The notes under the pieces: generated by a model | The model's input: only the letters and a program-made list of their open reading frames with translations | Database searches by the model: none | Told to the model about the DNA's origin: nothing | Program-made: the position numbers and the translations under genes | Assembly: GCA_964410625.1 (NCBI GenBank) | Contig: CAYPHY010000030.1 | Span: 1-61,899, forward strand | Reading direction: 5' to 3' | From: CAYPHY01 sp964410625 | GTDB lineage: Bacteria; Chloroflexota; Anaerolineae; Promineifilales; Promineifilaceae | DNA: 61,899 nt | In this document: positions 1 through 8,328 of the stretch, one piece after another | Layout: every line of letters begins with the position of its first letter | Numbering within the stretch: position 1 is the first letter of the stretch

Positions 1-50
1 CTCCAATCTCTAATCCCCAATCTCCACTCTCTCAATCTCCTCTTCCCCAC
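1..50. repeat. CTCCAATCTC-type simple repeat overlapping a stop codon
   Basis: Degenerate 7-8 bp units (CTCCAATC, CTCTCAATC) of the family also found at 15336-15380, 16190-16250, 24140-24240, 60795-60820 and 61845-61899. Read on the minus strand it encodes the last ~14 residues of the ABC exporter (acidic, E/I/V/G-rich) and its stop codon. Confidence 0.8.
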
Positions 51-1824
51 TATCCCGCCTTAACTGCCGTTCGTAGATTTGGCGGTAGAGGGGGGAGCGA
101 TGGAGCAGCTCATCGTGACGGCCGCGCTCCACAATGCGCCCTTTTTCCAGCAACAGGATCAGGTCGGCGCGGCGGACGGTGCTGAGGCGATGGGCGATGA
201 CGAAGGTGGTACGGCCGACCATCAGCCGGTCGAGCGCAGCCTGGATCAGCCGTTCCGTCTCCGTGTCCACGCTGGCGGTGGCGTCGTCGAGAATGAGGAT
301 GCGCGGATCGGTCAGCAAGGCGCGGGCGAGGGCGATGCGTTGCTTCTGCCCGCCGGAGAGCCGCGTCCCCCGCTCGCCAGCATAGGTGTCATACCCCTGG
401 CTCAGTTGGCTGATAAAGTCGTGGGCCTGGGCGGCCTGGGCGGCGGCGATCATCTCCGCTTCGCTGGCGTCGGGACGGCCGAAGGTGATGTTTTCACGAA
501 TGGTGGCGGCAAAAAGGGTCGTTTCTTGCAAGACGATACCGATCTGACGGCGCAGCCACGCCAGTTGTAGCTGGCGGATGTCGTGGTTGTCAATCAAAAT
601 ACGGCCGCTGCTCGGATCATAAAAGCGAGGGATGAGATTGATCAGGGTGGACTTGCCGGAGCCGGTCGCGCCGAGGAGGGCGATGATTTGCCCCGGCCGG
701 GCCTCAAAGTTGATGTCGCGGATAACGGTGCGCTTGCCGTAGGCGGCCGATACATTCTCAAAGACCACATGCCCCTCCAGCGCGGGAAGGGTGATGGCGT
801 CGGGGGCATCCTGGACTTCCGGTTCGGTATCGAGGATGGCGAAGATGCGTTCCCCGGCGGCGCTGGCCATGGCGAGAGCGGGGATGATGCGGCCGACCAA
901 CCGCACCGGCGAGGAAAGCTGGCTGAGGTAGGTGGTGAAGGCGACCAGCTCGCCTAGCGTCAGGCGGCCGTTGATCACCAATGTGCCGCCATACCAGATG
1001 ATCGCCACCATCCCGGCGTTCATAATCAGGTCCATAATTGGCGGGTTGATCGCTTCCAGCCGCGCGGAGAGGGCGGAGAGGTCGAACCATTTTTCGTTTT
1101 CGGCCGTAAAGCGTTCGATTTCCGCGTCCTCCTGGGCAAAGGCGCGGACCACGCGGGCGGCACGCAGGTTTTGCTCGATCCGCGAGGTGAGGTTGCCCAG
1201 TTGGTCTTGCACCAGGGTGGAGAGGGGGCGGATGAGACGGCCGAACTGGTAGCTGCGGTGCAACAACAGGGGGGCGGTCAGCAACGTCAGCAGCGCCAGT
1301 TGGGGACTCATCCAGACCAGGACGACGGCCGTGACCAGTAATAAGAAAACGCCGTCAATCAACCGCCAGGTGGCGCGGCCGGTCAGAAAGCGGATGCGCT
1401 CCACATCCTGCACAGCGCGGGAGAGCAGTTGGCCGGTATCGGCCTGATCATGGTAGGAAAAGGAGAGGTCGGTCAGCTTGGTCTGGATGTCGTTACGCAT
1501 GTCGTAGGCGACGCTTTGCGAAGCGACCTCCAGCCAACGCCCCTGGACAAAGCTGATCACCCCCTTCAAGAGGGCCAGGCCGAGCAAGGCCAGCACGGCC
1601 CAGGTCAACAAGCTCAAGTTGGCGACGCGAATGCCCTGGTCAACGATGTAGCGAATGAGTTGCGGGATGGCGATATTCAGCGCGTTGACGATCAGGATCG
1701 CCCCATATGCGCCGAGAGTGATGCGCCAATAGGGTTTCAGATAGCGGTAGCTGCGCCAAAGGGTATTAAAGGCGGGTAGGGCGGGGTCATCAAGGGGTAT
1801 ATCAGATAGTGCGGTGCTTGACAT
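10..1824 (-). CDS. ABC exporter, fused permease and ATP-binding protein
   Basis: A 604-residue half-transporter of the ABCB/MsbA-like type, expected to act as a dimer in the cytoplasmic membrane. The N-terminal ~310 residues hold a six-helix transmembrane domain. The C-terminal nucleotide-binding domain has Walker A GATGSGKST (~residue 385), the signature LSGGQKQR (~488), Walker B ILILDD (~510) and an H-loop AHRLS (~543), so it looks catalytically competent. Substrate cannot be read from the sequence; lipid, peptide or drug are all possible. Its ATG overlaps the stop codon of the upstream lipoprotein gene by one base (TAATG), implying translational coupling. The last residues are encoded by a simple repeat and are probably not part of the ancestral domain. 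Confidence 0.93.
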   Translation of the reverse strand: MSSTALSDIPLDDPALPAFNTLWRSYRYLKPYWRITLGAYGAILIVNALNIAIPQLIRYIVDQGIRVANLSLLTWAVLALLGLALLKGVISFVQGRWLEVASQSVAYDMRNDIQTKLTDLSFSYHDQADTGQLLSRAVQDVERIRFLTGRATWRLIDGVFLLLVTAVVLVWMSPQLALLTLLTAPLLLHRSYQFGRLIRPLSTLVQDQLGNLTSRIEQNLRAARVVRAFAQEDAEIERFTAENEKWFDLSALSARLEAINPPIMDLIMNAGMVAIIWYGGTLVINGRLTLGELVAFTTYLSQLSSPVRLVGRIIPALAMASAAGERIFAILDTEPEVQDAPDAITLPALEGHVVFENVSAAYGKRTVIRDINFEARPGQIIALLGATGSGKSTLINLIPRFYDPSSGRILIDNHDIRQLQLAWLRRQIGIVLQETTLFAATIRENITFGRPDASEAEMIAAAQAAQAHDFISQLSQGYDTYAGERGTRLSGGQKQRIALARALLTDPRILILDDATASVDTETERLIQAALDRLMVGRTTFVIAHRLSTVRRADLILLLEKGRIVERGRHDELLHRSPLYRQIYERQLRRDSGEEEIERVEIGD

Positions 1825-2495
1825 TACGCTTGCCGGAGGATCCAGGTTCCCTCGTTGGTGAATAGGACGTAATTGTTGCCCGTTTGATCGAAAAAGTAAA
1901 GGATAGTCCCGGTGGCGAAATCTTGCAGGGCGAAATCGGCCGCGCCATATTCAATCGTCAAGGGGTCGCCGATCAGCCCGCGCACATCCTCGTTACTGTT
2001 CCACAGATAGCCAAAACCCCCTTTGAGGAAGTCGCTGTCGTGGTAGTTGGGCGGCGAATCATCGGGGTAGGCGGCGAAGGTGCCGTCGTCGTAGAGGACA
2101 TAGATGATGTCGGCGTGTTGCCGCCAGATCATCGTCCCGCGCTCGAAGTATTGGAAGGCGCCGTTGGCCGGGATTTGGCTGGCGGCCGTGCTGATCTCCG
2201 CTGTGGTCGCGCAGCCAAGCTGGTCGCCAAATTCTGCATAGAGATCGGCCCAGCGGGGTGCAGGTTGCTCCGCGCAGGCGGTTGGCGCGAGCGTGGCGGG
2301 TTGGGTGGGGAGGGGAGAGGGGGCGGCCGTTGGTGTGGATGCGTCTAGTGGCGTTGGTGCGGCCGTTGGCGTTGCCGGTGGTGCAGTTGCTAATGAAAGC
2401 GTCGGGGTAGGCAGGGCGGCCGGTGGGCGGTCGCATCCACCGAGGGCCAACGGGAGCAAGAGCAGCAACAACCAGCGGCGTGCTAGTGTAGACAT
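1824..2495 (-). CDS. Thr/Pro-rich lipoprotein
   Basis: 223 residues. The N-terminus has a hydrophobic stretch followed by a lipobox LALGGC, so it should be a lipoprotein exposed outside the membrane. A low-complexity Pro/Thr/Ala stalk (~residues 28-75) precedes a compact C-terminal domain (~75-223) rich in aromatics and Gly, with phrases such as YFERGTMIW and YVLFTNEGTW that recall LGFP-type repeats. I do not recognise a named family. It is translationally coupled to the ABC exporter downstream and may be an accessory surface protein of that system; this is inference from position only. Confidence 0.75.
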   Translation of the reverse strand: MSTLARRWLLLLLLPLALGGCDRPPAALPTPTLSLATAPPATPTAAPTPLDASTPTAAPSPLPTQPATLAPTACAEQPAPRWADLYAEFGDQLGCATTAEISTAASQIPANGAFQYFERGTMIWRQHADIIYVLYDDGTFAAYPDDSPPNYHDSDFLKGGFGYLWNSNEDVRGLIGDPLTIEYGAADFALQDFATGTILYFFDQTGNNYVLFTNEGTWILRQA

Positions 2496-2607
2496 GGTGG
2501 GATCATAGCTAGATTAGCGGCCGTTGCCAACCCGGTTACGGATATAGAGCGGGTATGAATTTCATCCATGAAAAATAGAGAACAATTGAGTTACGATATT
2601 CGTCAAC

Positions 2608-3208
2608 ATGATTGACCAACCCACCGACTATGACTCGCCCTGGAAAGAGATCATCCCGGGTGTCACTAGACTTTCCGATGGTCAAGCTGCTAGACTATGG
2701 GCAGGACTGGGCTGCGCTTGAAGCAGACCCTAGCCCTTTCGCCCTGGTCGTTATGGCGCAATTGCAAACGCATCAAACACGGCGGAAGCCAACGGAGCGA
2801 TATGCGGCCAAGCTGAATCTGGCGAAGTTGCTCTATCGTAGAGGGTATATCCGGCAAGATATTTTGGAGCTGTTTCGATTTATTGATTGGGTGCTGACGT
2901 TGCCTGAAGAGTTGAACCAGCAGTTTCGGACGGACATGGAACAGATTGAAGCGGAGGTGAAGATGCGATAAATCACCAGTATTGAGCGTCTAGCTATGAA
3001 AGAAGGCCATCAAGAAGGTCGGCAGGAAGGTCGGCAAGAGGGTGTGCGGGATATGGTGTTGGAGGCGTTGCAGATTCGGTTTGGCAATGTGTCGGAGGCG
3101 ATTGTGACCCGGCTGAATGAGATTGAGGATATTGATACCTTACGCAAGCTCCACCGCCAGGCATTGCTGGCTGATAGTTTGGATGTGTTTGCAGTGGAGC
3201 TAGAATGA
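2608..3208 (+). pseudogene. Rpn/PD-(D/E)XK family nuclease (transposase-like) remnant
   Basis: The ATG at 2608 opens a typical Rpn-family N-terminus (MIDQPTDYDSPWKEII), but this frame is soon lost. The sequence continues in another frame (readable to a stop at 2971) with the middle of such a protein (DYGQDW, ERYAAKLNLAKLLYRRGY, FRFIDWVLTLPEEL). A further frame from 2996 carries the usual C-terminus: a Gly/Gln/Glu repeat (EGHQEGRQEGRQEG) then a helical tail. Part of the N-terminal catalytic core is missing and at least two frame changes are needed, so this is a decayed copy. Family assignment is by recognition of these conserved phrases. Confidence 0.7.
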
Positions 3209-3271
3209 GGGCTTGTCCTCATTTTCAACGCAGCGTCGCAGAGAAACAGAGAGGTAGAGGTTTCTTCATTG

Positions 3272-4027
3272 ATGAATATCGAAGCATATTTGGAGCGAAT
3301 TGATTACCCCGATCACGGCCGCCCAACCCCAACGGCCGACACCCTACACCAACTACACCTGGCCCACATGCTGGCGGTCCCTTTTGAGAATTTGAGCATC
3401 CATTGGGGTGAGCCGATCATCCTTGATGAGCAGGCGTTGTATGAAAAGATCGTCGGCCGTCGCCGCGGCGGCTTCTGCTATGAGCTAAACGGCCTGTTTG
3501 CCACCTTGCTGCGTGCGTTGGGCTTCGAGGTGCAACTGTTATCGGCGGCCGTCATCAACGGCGAGGGGCAAGACGGCCCGCCGTTTGACCACATGGCTTT
3601 GCTGGTGACATTGGAGGAGCGTTGGCTGGTTGATGTTGGCTTTGGCGACTCCTTTCGCTATCCGCTGCGGCTGGATGAGCGCGGGGAGCAGCCGGAGGGG
3701 GAACGCGCTTATCGAATTGAGGAGGGGGCCGACGGCCGTTTGCTGATGAGCCAGCAAGAGGGGATGGGCGCGTGGCAGCCGCAATACCGCTTTGACCTGA
3801 CGCCCTATGGATTCGACGATTACGTGGCGATGTGCCACTATCACCAGACCTCGCCGGACTCCCACTTCACCCGGCGGCGCGTCTGTTCGCGGGCAACGGC
3901 CGAGGGGCGGATCACCCTCAGTGACACCCACTTGATTATCACAAACAACGGCGAACGGCAGGAGCGGGAGCTAAAAGACGCGGCCGACTATGCCCACGCG
4001 CTCTACAACTATTTCGGGATAAAGTAA
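3272..4027 (+). CDS. arylamine N-acetyltransferase
   Basis: 251 residues, the usual NAT size. Transfers an acetyl group from acetyl-CoA to arylamines or hydrazines by a ping-pong mechanism in the cytoplasm. The catalytic triad is visible: Cys69 in RRGGFCYELNGLF, His107 in PFDHMALLV and Asp121 in DVGFGDS. A TTG codon lies directly before the chosen ATG at 3272; the ATG is preferred. It stands alone, between an Rpn remnant and a CACGAAT repeat, with no operon partner. Confidence 0.93.
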   Translation: MNIEAYLERIDYPDHGRPTPTADTLHQLHLAHMLAVPFENLSIHWGEPIILDEQALYEKIVGRRRGGFCYELNGLFATLLRALGFEVQLLSAAVINGEGQDGPPFDHMALLVTLEERWLVDVGFGDSFRYPLRLDERGEQPEGERAYRIEEGADGRLLMSQQEGMGAWQPQYRFDLTPYGFDDYVAMCHYHQTSPDSHFTRRRVCSRATAEGRITLSDTHLIITNNGERQERELKDAADYAHALYNYFGIK

Positions 4028-4039
4028 GCAATAAAACCA

Positions 4040-4125
4040 AATTTTTCGACACGAATGGCACGAATAACACGAAGTTCGCCCTCTATATTCGTGAGCAAAT
4101 TTGCGCCATTCGTGCCAAAATGCGT
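4040..4125. repeat. CACGAAT-family hairpin repeat
   Basis: Left arm has CACGAATGGCACGAAT-type units and the right arm their reverse complement (GCCATTCGTGCC). The same family recurs at 8236-8305, 12413-12450, 17076-17102, 48980-49058 and 55831-55896, always intergenic. It lies between convergent genes and could fold at transcript 3' ends. Confidence 0.75.
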
Positions 4126-4142
4126 AAGTCCTAAAGTTGTGC

Positions 4143-4883
4143 TTAGGTGCGGCGGCCGATGCGCTCCCAGGGAGTTCCCAGTCGCGGCAGCAGATATTGA
4201 TCCAGCCCCCACCAACCCGCCACCCGCCAGCCGAGGATAATCAGGATGGAGAGGATGATGAAGGTCGGGTTTGAGCTGGCGCTACCAGCATAGATGAAGC
4301 TGAAGTTGAGCAACAGGCCAAAGAAGGCGGCGATGGCTGTCAGCCCACCGATGAGCAGGCCGATGCCGACTAAAATCTCGCCGATCACAATCAGCTTGCT
4401 AAACCAGGTGTACCACTCGTTGTCGAGCATAAATTGGATCAGCGAGCGATAAATGGGATAGGCGATCAACGGCCGCGCCGGAGGTTCGGGGATGGCCGCA
4501 GCCCGTTCCCAAAAGCCGCGCAACGCTTCGCCGGTGGAAATCCACTCTGGATTTTGCAGCTTACCCCAGCCTGATTGCAGCCACTCGAAGCCGAGGAAGA
4601 GGCGAATGCCGAGGAAGAGCGGGGCGGCTTCATAGGCGCGGCGCAGGAAACGGGCCACTTTCCACTCTCGCGCCGGGACTTCATCGGCCGACACGTCATC
4701 CCGACCCGGCTGGTAATACCGCTGCAGCATGAAAAGGGTGATTAGAAAGAGAACTAGACCGGCGAGCAGGCTCCAAAAGGCGGTGTTCGGACTGCTATCG
4801 GGGCTACCGGCCAGGTAAAGCAGGACCGCGCCTACCAGGGAGATGATAAACGCAATAATAAGACGGGTCGATCGATTTTCCAT
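4143..4883 (-). CDS. DoxX/DoxD-like integral membrane protein
   Basis: 246 residues with two N-terminal hydrophobic helices (~9-26, ~35-54), a cytosolic-looking linker rich in charged residues, and a C-terminal four-helix part (~90-235) resembling DoxX: FLGIRLFLGFEWLQSGWGKL opens it and ILVGIGLLIGGLTAIAAFFG follows. DoxX proteins are quinone- or redox-linked membrane proteins; exact role unknown here. A good Shine-Dalgarno (AAAGGAGT, 4888-4895 on the minus strand) sits just upstream of the ATG. Single gene, convergent with the NAT gene. Confidence 0.8.
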   Translation of the reverse strand: MENRSTRLIIAFIISLVGAVLLYLAGSPDSSPNTAFWSLLAGLVLFLITLFMLQRYYQPGRDDVSADEVPAREWKVARFLRRAYEAAPLFLGIRLFLGFEWLQSGWGKLQNPEWISTGEALRGFWERAAAIPEPPARPLIAYPIYRSLIQFMLDNEWYTWFSKLIVIGEILVGIGLLIGGLTAIAAFFGLLLNFSFIYAGSASSNPTFIILSILIILGWRVAGWWGLDQYLLPRLGTPWERIGRRT

Positions 4884-5061
4884 GGCTACTCCTTTGAATA
4901 TAATTTTGTAGGTTAGTCAACATAACCAGGATAGCAAGGCACGCTGTTAGTGTCAATATGACGAGGTAGATGTGGCGTTGACTGTAGCCCAGATTGGGGT
5001 TGTTGACCTAAAACCGGAAGCTGGCGGGCCTGAGTTGAATACCTAACCCGCGCTACAGGGG
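4884..5061. other. intergenic spacer without a gene
   Basis: Contains the leader of the DoxX-like gene (4884-4925) and, near 5036-5056, a fragment of the AACCCGCGCTACA repeat that also occurs at 7675-7692. No convincing coding frame was seen. Confidence 0.6.
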
Positions 5062-5634
5062 TTAGAAGACGACGCTCCAACGGCCGTTGCGCTGATGCAG
5101 AATCTCTCTCGCCTTGAGGTTGTCTAAGGTCGTCTGAAGGTCGTCGCGCCAGATGGCTGGGGGATGTTGCCGCCACTCCTCAGGGACAGGCTGCGGTAGG
5201 GGATAGTGGGCGATCTCGTCGGCGATGTCATCGGTAGTTGGCGCTAACCGGCCGTAGGCGGCGTCGTAGTCACCGGCTGCCAGCGCACTGTGGTTCACCA
5301 GCCTGGATTTTCGTGCCTGGAGCAACGTGACCACCTCAAAGACGAGTAGCTCTTTTGGGTCTTCAAGCCGCTCGCCCGCCTGTCTGATCACGGCCGCGAT
5401 GGCGCGTACATCGCGGGCCACAGTTGCAGACAGCGCAAGCAACATCAAGAGATTCCAATTGGCTACGGCAAGCAATGCGCCAACGATTGCCAAAATATCC
5501 CATTTTATCTTCTTCAGCGTTGGGCCAACTCTCCAAATCTGGCCGATGCCGGTACGCATTTCTGGCAGCACAGGATTGTAACCAATCAGTTCTGGCGGCA
5601 CTTCATACCAGCGGCTTTCGGCCGTTGACTCCAC
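5062..5634 (-). CDS. hypothetical membrane protein abutting an assembly gap
   Basis: 190 residues, no recognised family. It begins with a GTG at 5634 (VESTAESRWYEVPPE) and has one or two adjacent hydrophobic helices (~48-80, WDILAIVGALLAVANWNLLMLLALS), then a soluble helical part (~85-190) ending in a winged-helix-like segment (DDLQTTLDNLKAREILHQRNGRW). The start lies 2 nt from the N-gap. If the two identical 55-nt flanks are merged, an in-frame TGA appears two codons upstream of the GTG, so the gene is complete and not truncated. Confidence 0.6.
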   Translation of the reverse strand: MESTAESRWYEVPPELIGYNPVLPEMRTGIGQIWRVGPTLKKIKWDILAIVGALLAVANWNLLMLLALSATVARDVRAIAAVIRQAGERLEDPKELLVFEVVTLLQARKSRLVNHSALAAGDYDAAYGRLAPTTDDIADEIAHYPLPQPVPEEWRQHPPAIWRDDLQTTLDNLKAREILHQRNGRWSVVF

Positions 5635-5636
5635 AT

Positions 5637-5736
5637 NNNNNNNNNNNNNNNNNNNNNNNNNNNNNNNNNNNNNNNNNNNNNNNNNNNNNNNNNNNNNNNN
5701 NNNNNNNNNNNNNNNNNNNNNNNNNNNNNNNNNNNN
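5637..5736. other. 100-N assembly gap with identical 55-nt flanks
   Basis: The 55 nt at 5582-5636 are repeated exactly at 5737-5791. Gap length is exactly 100 N. Most simply, two contigs overlap by one k-mer (k=55) and no sequence is missing. Confidence 0.9.
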
Positions 5737-5893
5737 CCAATCAGTTCTGGCGGCACTTCATACCAGCGGCTTTCGGCCGTTGACTCCACATGTCATGGAT
5801 GTGTGAGATAGTATCGAGAACAACGCTTTGGATAGGATTAACAAGACGAGACCCCTTCTTGCCAACCTTGTCTATGGCCGATGCTGCCTATAG

Positions 5894-5899
5894 TATAAT
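5894..5899 (+). promoter_or_regulatory. putative -10 box, leaderless start
   Basis: A perfect TATAAT ends 6 bp before the ATG at 5906, and no Shine-Dalgarno is present, so transcription would begin at or near the start codon. No good -35 is visible at 17 bp. Confidence 0.4.
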
Positions 5900-5905
5900 A
5901 GTGGT

Positions 5906-6286
5906 ATGGTAAAAGTAAATGTGCAGATAGATTGTGGAAATGCGCCGAAAAAGGAGTTTATTCGCGATTTTGAAATTGCGCTGGCTCGCCGAGATTCAGA
6001 AGCGGCCTTAGAGCGATTAGATGACGCCATCCATTGGGAGCTGGTCGGAGACCGCACCATCGAAGGGAAGGCAGCGGCCGAAAAGCTGTTGGAGACAATG
6101 GCGGAACAGGAGGTAGAGGAGTTGACCCTTGAAAATGTGCTAACCCATGGCAAGGTAGGGGCGGCAAACGGCACGATCCGCTTCAGCAATGGTGATGTCT
6201 TGGGCTTTTGTGATGTGGTCACTTTTACCAGCAGCGCGAAGCATGCCCGGATAAAAAAGCTGAGTTCTTATATCGTTGCGCTATAG
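5906..6286 (+). CDS. SnoaL-like / NTF2-fold protein
   Basis: 126 residues, the normal size of a single NTF2-like cone domain. Visible pattern: an N-terminal helix (FIRDFEIALARRDSEAALERL), the typical DDAIHWELVGDRTIEGKAAAEKLLE segment split by a turn, and alternating strands to the C-terminus (GTIRFSNGDVLGFCDVVTF, KLSSYIVAL). Such proteins bind small ligands or act as polyketide cyclases or isomerases; no specific function can be assigned. It ends 10 bp before the LLM oxidoreductase gene, so the two are probably one operon. Confidence 0.75.
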   Translation: MVKVNVQIDCGNAPKKEFIRDFEIALARRDSEAALERLDDAIHWELVGDRTIEGKAAAEKLLETMAEQEVEELTLENVLTHGKVGAANGTIRFSNGDVLGFCDVVTFTSSAKHARIKKLSSYIVAL

Positions 6287-6296
6287 GCTGGCACGT

Positions 6297-7232
6297 ATGA
6301 AATTTGGGGTTCGCAACGTCTCGTTCCACTATCCCAACGGCCGTTCCTCCATCTGGGAAGATGTGAAGGCCCACGTTCGCCGGGCGGAGGCGGATGGGTT
6401 CGACTCCTTTTGGGTGATGGACCACTTCTACCAGTTGCCTGCCCATGGCGCGGTGGAGGAGCCTTTCATGGATGGCTGGACGGTGCTGCCCGCGCTGGCG
6501 GCCGTCACCTCGCGTATCCGGCTGGGGGTGATGGTCAGCCCCGTCGGCTATCGCAATCCGGCGCTACTGGCGCGGATGGCGGCGACATTTGACCACATCA
6601 GCAACGGCCGTCTCAACTTCGGCTTTGGTGCGGGGGGCTACCGGCCGGAGTATGAGGCGTATGGGTTTGAGTTTGTCGAGCGGCCGTCGGTGCGGCTGGC
6701 GCAAATGGCCGAGGCGTTGCGGTTGATGATCGCCATGTGGACGCAACCACGGGCGACGTTTCACGGCCGTTTCTTTCACATCGAAGAAGCGATCCTGGAG
6801 CCAAAGCCGCTGCAAAAGCCCTATCCGCCGGTGTTGATTGGGGGGACGGGGCCACAGATCACCTTGCGTCTGGTGGCAGAGTTGGGGGATGCTTGCAACT
6901 TGTGGGGGCCGCCGGAGCGTTTTGTGGAGCAACGGGAGGTGCTGAAGCGCCATTGTGCGGCCGTCGGCCGTGATGAAAGCAGTATCGAAAAGACGACATA
7001 CGATTTAGTTGTTTGTGGGCGGACGGAAGCGGCCGTGCGGGAGACGATACGCCGTGTGTTGCCGGAGGGACACCAACCCTGGATGACGCTGGTTGGCACA
7101 CCGGCTTATCTGGTGGAGCTAATCGGCCGTTATGCCGACGTGGGAGCCGACCACCTCTGCCTCGACTTCGCCGGTAATGATCCTGACTCCTACGCGCTCT
7201 TTGTGGAAGAAGTGATGCCGCATTTTCGTTAG
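6297..7232 (+). CDS. LLM-class (luciferase-like) F420-dependent oxidoreductase
   Basis: 311 residues from the ATG at 6297; a TTG seven codons earlier is less likely because it overlaps the previous gene. The family uses a TIM-barrel to bind coenzyme F420 or FMN. Conserved phrases are present: FDSFWVMDHFYQLP, AAVTSRIRLGVMVSPVGYRNPALLARMAATFDHIS, GRLNFGFGAGG and PPVLIGGTG. F420 rather than FMN use is inferred from resemblance to F420 members and is not certain. Substrate unknown. Likely cotranscribed with the SnoaL-like gene. Confidence 0.88.
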   Translation: MKFGVRNVSFHYPNGRSSIWEDVKAHVRRAEADGFDSFWVMDHFYQLPAHGAVEEPFMDGWTVLPALAAVTSRIRLGVMVSPVGYRNPALLARMAATFDHISNGRLNFGFGAGGYRPEYEAYGFEFVERPSVRLAQMAEALRLMIAMWTQPRATFHGRFFHIEEAILEPKPLQKPYPPVLIGGTGPQITLRLVAELGDACNLWGPPERFVEQREVLKRHCAAVGRDESSIEKTTYDLVVCGRTEAAVRETIRRVLPEGHQPWMTLVGTPAYLVELIGRYADVGADHLCLDFAGNDPDSYALFVEEVMPHFR

Positions 7233-7636
7233 GTGATTGATGTAGCACGGTTTTCTAATCCGTTAGCTAAGGAGCGATTTGCCAAATCGCTTTACATTTA
7301 ACGCAGAGGCGCAGAGAGGCAGAGGCGCAGAGTGCTCAGTCGTTTTCTCCTCACCCTTCACCTTGTCACCCTATCACCCTGTCACCTTGTCACCCTGTCA
7401 TCCCCTCCCCCCACATCTTTGCATTGTCTTAGAAAGACTACCCTTTTATCGGCATTGGCGTACAATAGTTCGTGAAAAAATTCGCAATATCGTAGCCCCA
7501 CTACCCTGTACCCGGTTTGCCTGAACCGGAAGCCGCGGGTTTCGGTTGAAAACTCAAACCCACGCGACAGTAGCCCGGTTTGCCTAAATCGGAAGGTGGG
7601 CTACATTAAAAAAATACACAGGTGAGTGATTGTCTT
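7233..7636. repeat. repeat-rich intergenic region
   Basis: No gene seen. In order: a perfect 9-bp inverted repeat AGCGATTTG-c-CAAATCGCT (7273-7291); GCAGAGG units (7300-7333); CACCCTGTCAC-type units (7358-7406); and two related CCGGTTTGCCTGAACCGG-like hairpins (about 7510-7600). This is the densest mixture of repeat families in the window. Confidence 0.75.
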
Positions 7637-8236
7637 ATGCGCCAGAACCAGAGCTTGCGGGTCACGGTTAAAAACCGTAACCCGCGCTACATTGTTTACT
7701 TTCTACTGCTTACCGCTTACTGCTTACTGTTCACCCTCTCTGCCCACGCCCACACGCGGGTCGAGATCGGCCCCTATGTGGTCGTGGTCGGGTGGGAGAA
7801 TGAGCCGGTGGTGGCCGGGGAGCGCAATGCGCTGGTCTTTGAGTTCAGCGAAGGGGAGCAGCCGGTGACGGGTGTGGAGGCGACGTTGGACGCGGAAGTG
7901 GTCTATGGTGGCCGCACCACGCGGGTCAACCTCAACCCAACGCAAACGCCGGGCCATTACACGGCCGAACTCTATCCCACCGTGCGCGGCCAATATAGCG
8001 TGCGGTTGTTTGGGATGATTGGCGAGACGGCCGTTGACCAGGTGATTGAACCGGAAGAGGTCTTACCGGCGGCGCAACTGCAATTCCCCGAACCGCTGCC
8101 GGACACATTGCAACTGCAACAACGGATTGATGCGCTGGAAGGACAGGCGCAGTCGGCGCGGACGATTGCCTTTGTGGCGGCGGCCGTTGGCTTGCTGGGG
8201 CTGGTTTTGGCGGCCGTTGGTTTTCTGCGTAAATGA
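7637..8236 (+). CDS. exported membrane-anchored protein of a copper-type locus
   Basis: 199 residues from the ATG at 7637 (a GTG five codons earlier is possible). A signal segment (YIVYFLLLTAYCLLFTLSAHAH) leads to an extracytoplasmic beta-rich domain (~35-145: VEIGPYVVVVGWENEPVVAGERN and others), a short coiled coil (LQLQQRIDALEGQAQSAR) and a C-terminal anchor helix. The codons before and within the signal overlap two repeat families (an imperfect palindrome around ACGGTTAAAAACCGT and TTACTGCTTAC units), so the N-terminus may have been reshaped by repeat insertion. The domain resembles YtkA/CopC-associated sandwich proteins; this is tentative. It is followed by two other Cop-type genes. Confidence 0.65.
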   Translation: MRQNQSLRVTVKNRNPRYIVYFLLLTAYCLLFTLSAHAHTRVEIGPYVVVVGWENEPVVAGERNALVFEFSEGEQPVTGVEATLDAEVVYGGRTTRVNLNPTQTPGHYTAELYPTVRGQYSVRLFGMIGETAVDQVIEPEEVLPAAQLQFPEPLPDTLQLQQRIDALEGQAQSARTIAFVAAAVGLLGLVLAAVGFLRK

Positions 8237-8305
8237 TTCACGAATTGACACGAATTGACACGAATAAGACCGAAATTAGTGAAAATTCGTGAAAATTCGT
8301 GGATT
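8236..8305. repeat. CACGAAT-family hairpin repeat
   Basis: Units of GACACGAATT followed by the reverse-complement units AAAATTCGTG. It occupies nearly the whole gap between two co-directional genes. Confidence 0.75.
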
Positions 8306-8328
8306 CTTAATTCTTAAGGAGTTGAAGA

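Noticed and set aside
5424..5783. Open frame crossing the N-gap
   Set aside because: It exists only because N is read through and both flanks are the same 55 nt; it is also antisense to the gene at 5062.
7300..7410. Possible CRISPR array because of closely spaced short repeats
   Set aside because: Units are 7-15 bp, degenerate and directly tandem, without unique spacers of constant length, and no cas gene is present.
7500..7600. tRNA-like cloverleaf suggested by paired GGTTTGCC/CCGG stems
   Set aside because: No acceptor/anticodon geometry or T-loop (GTTCGAATCC type) is present; it is a pair of related hairpin repeats.
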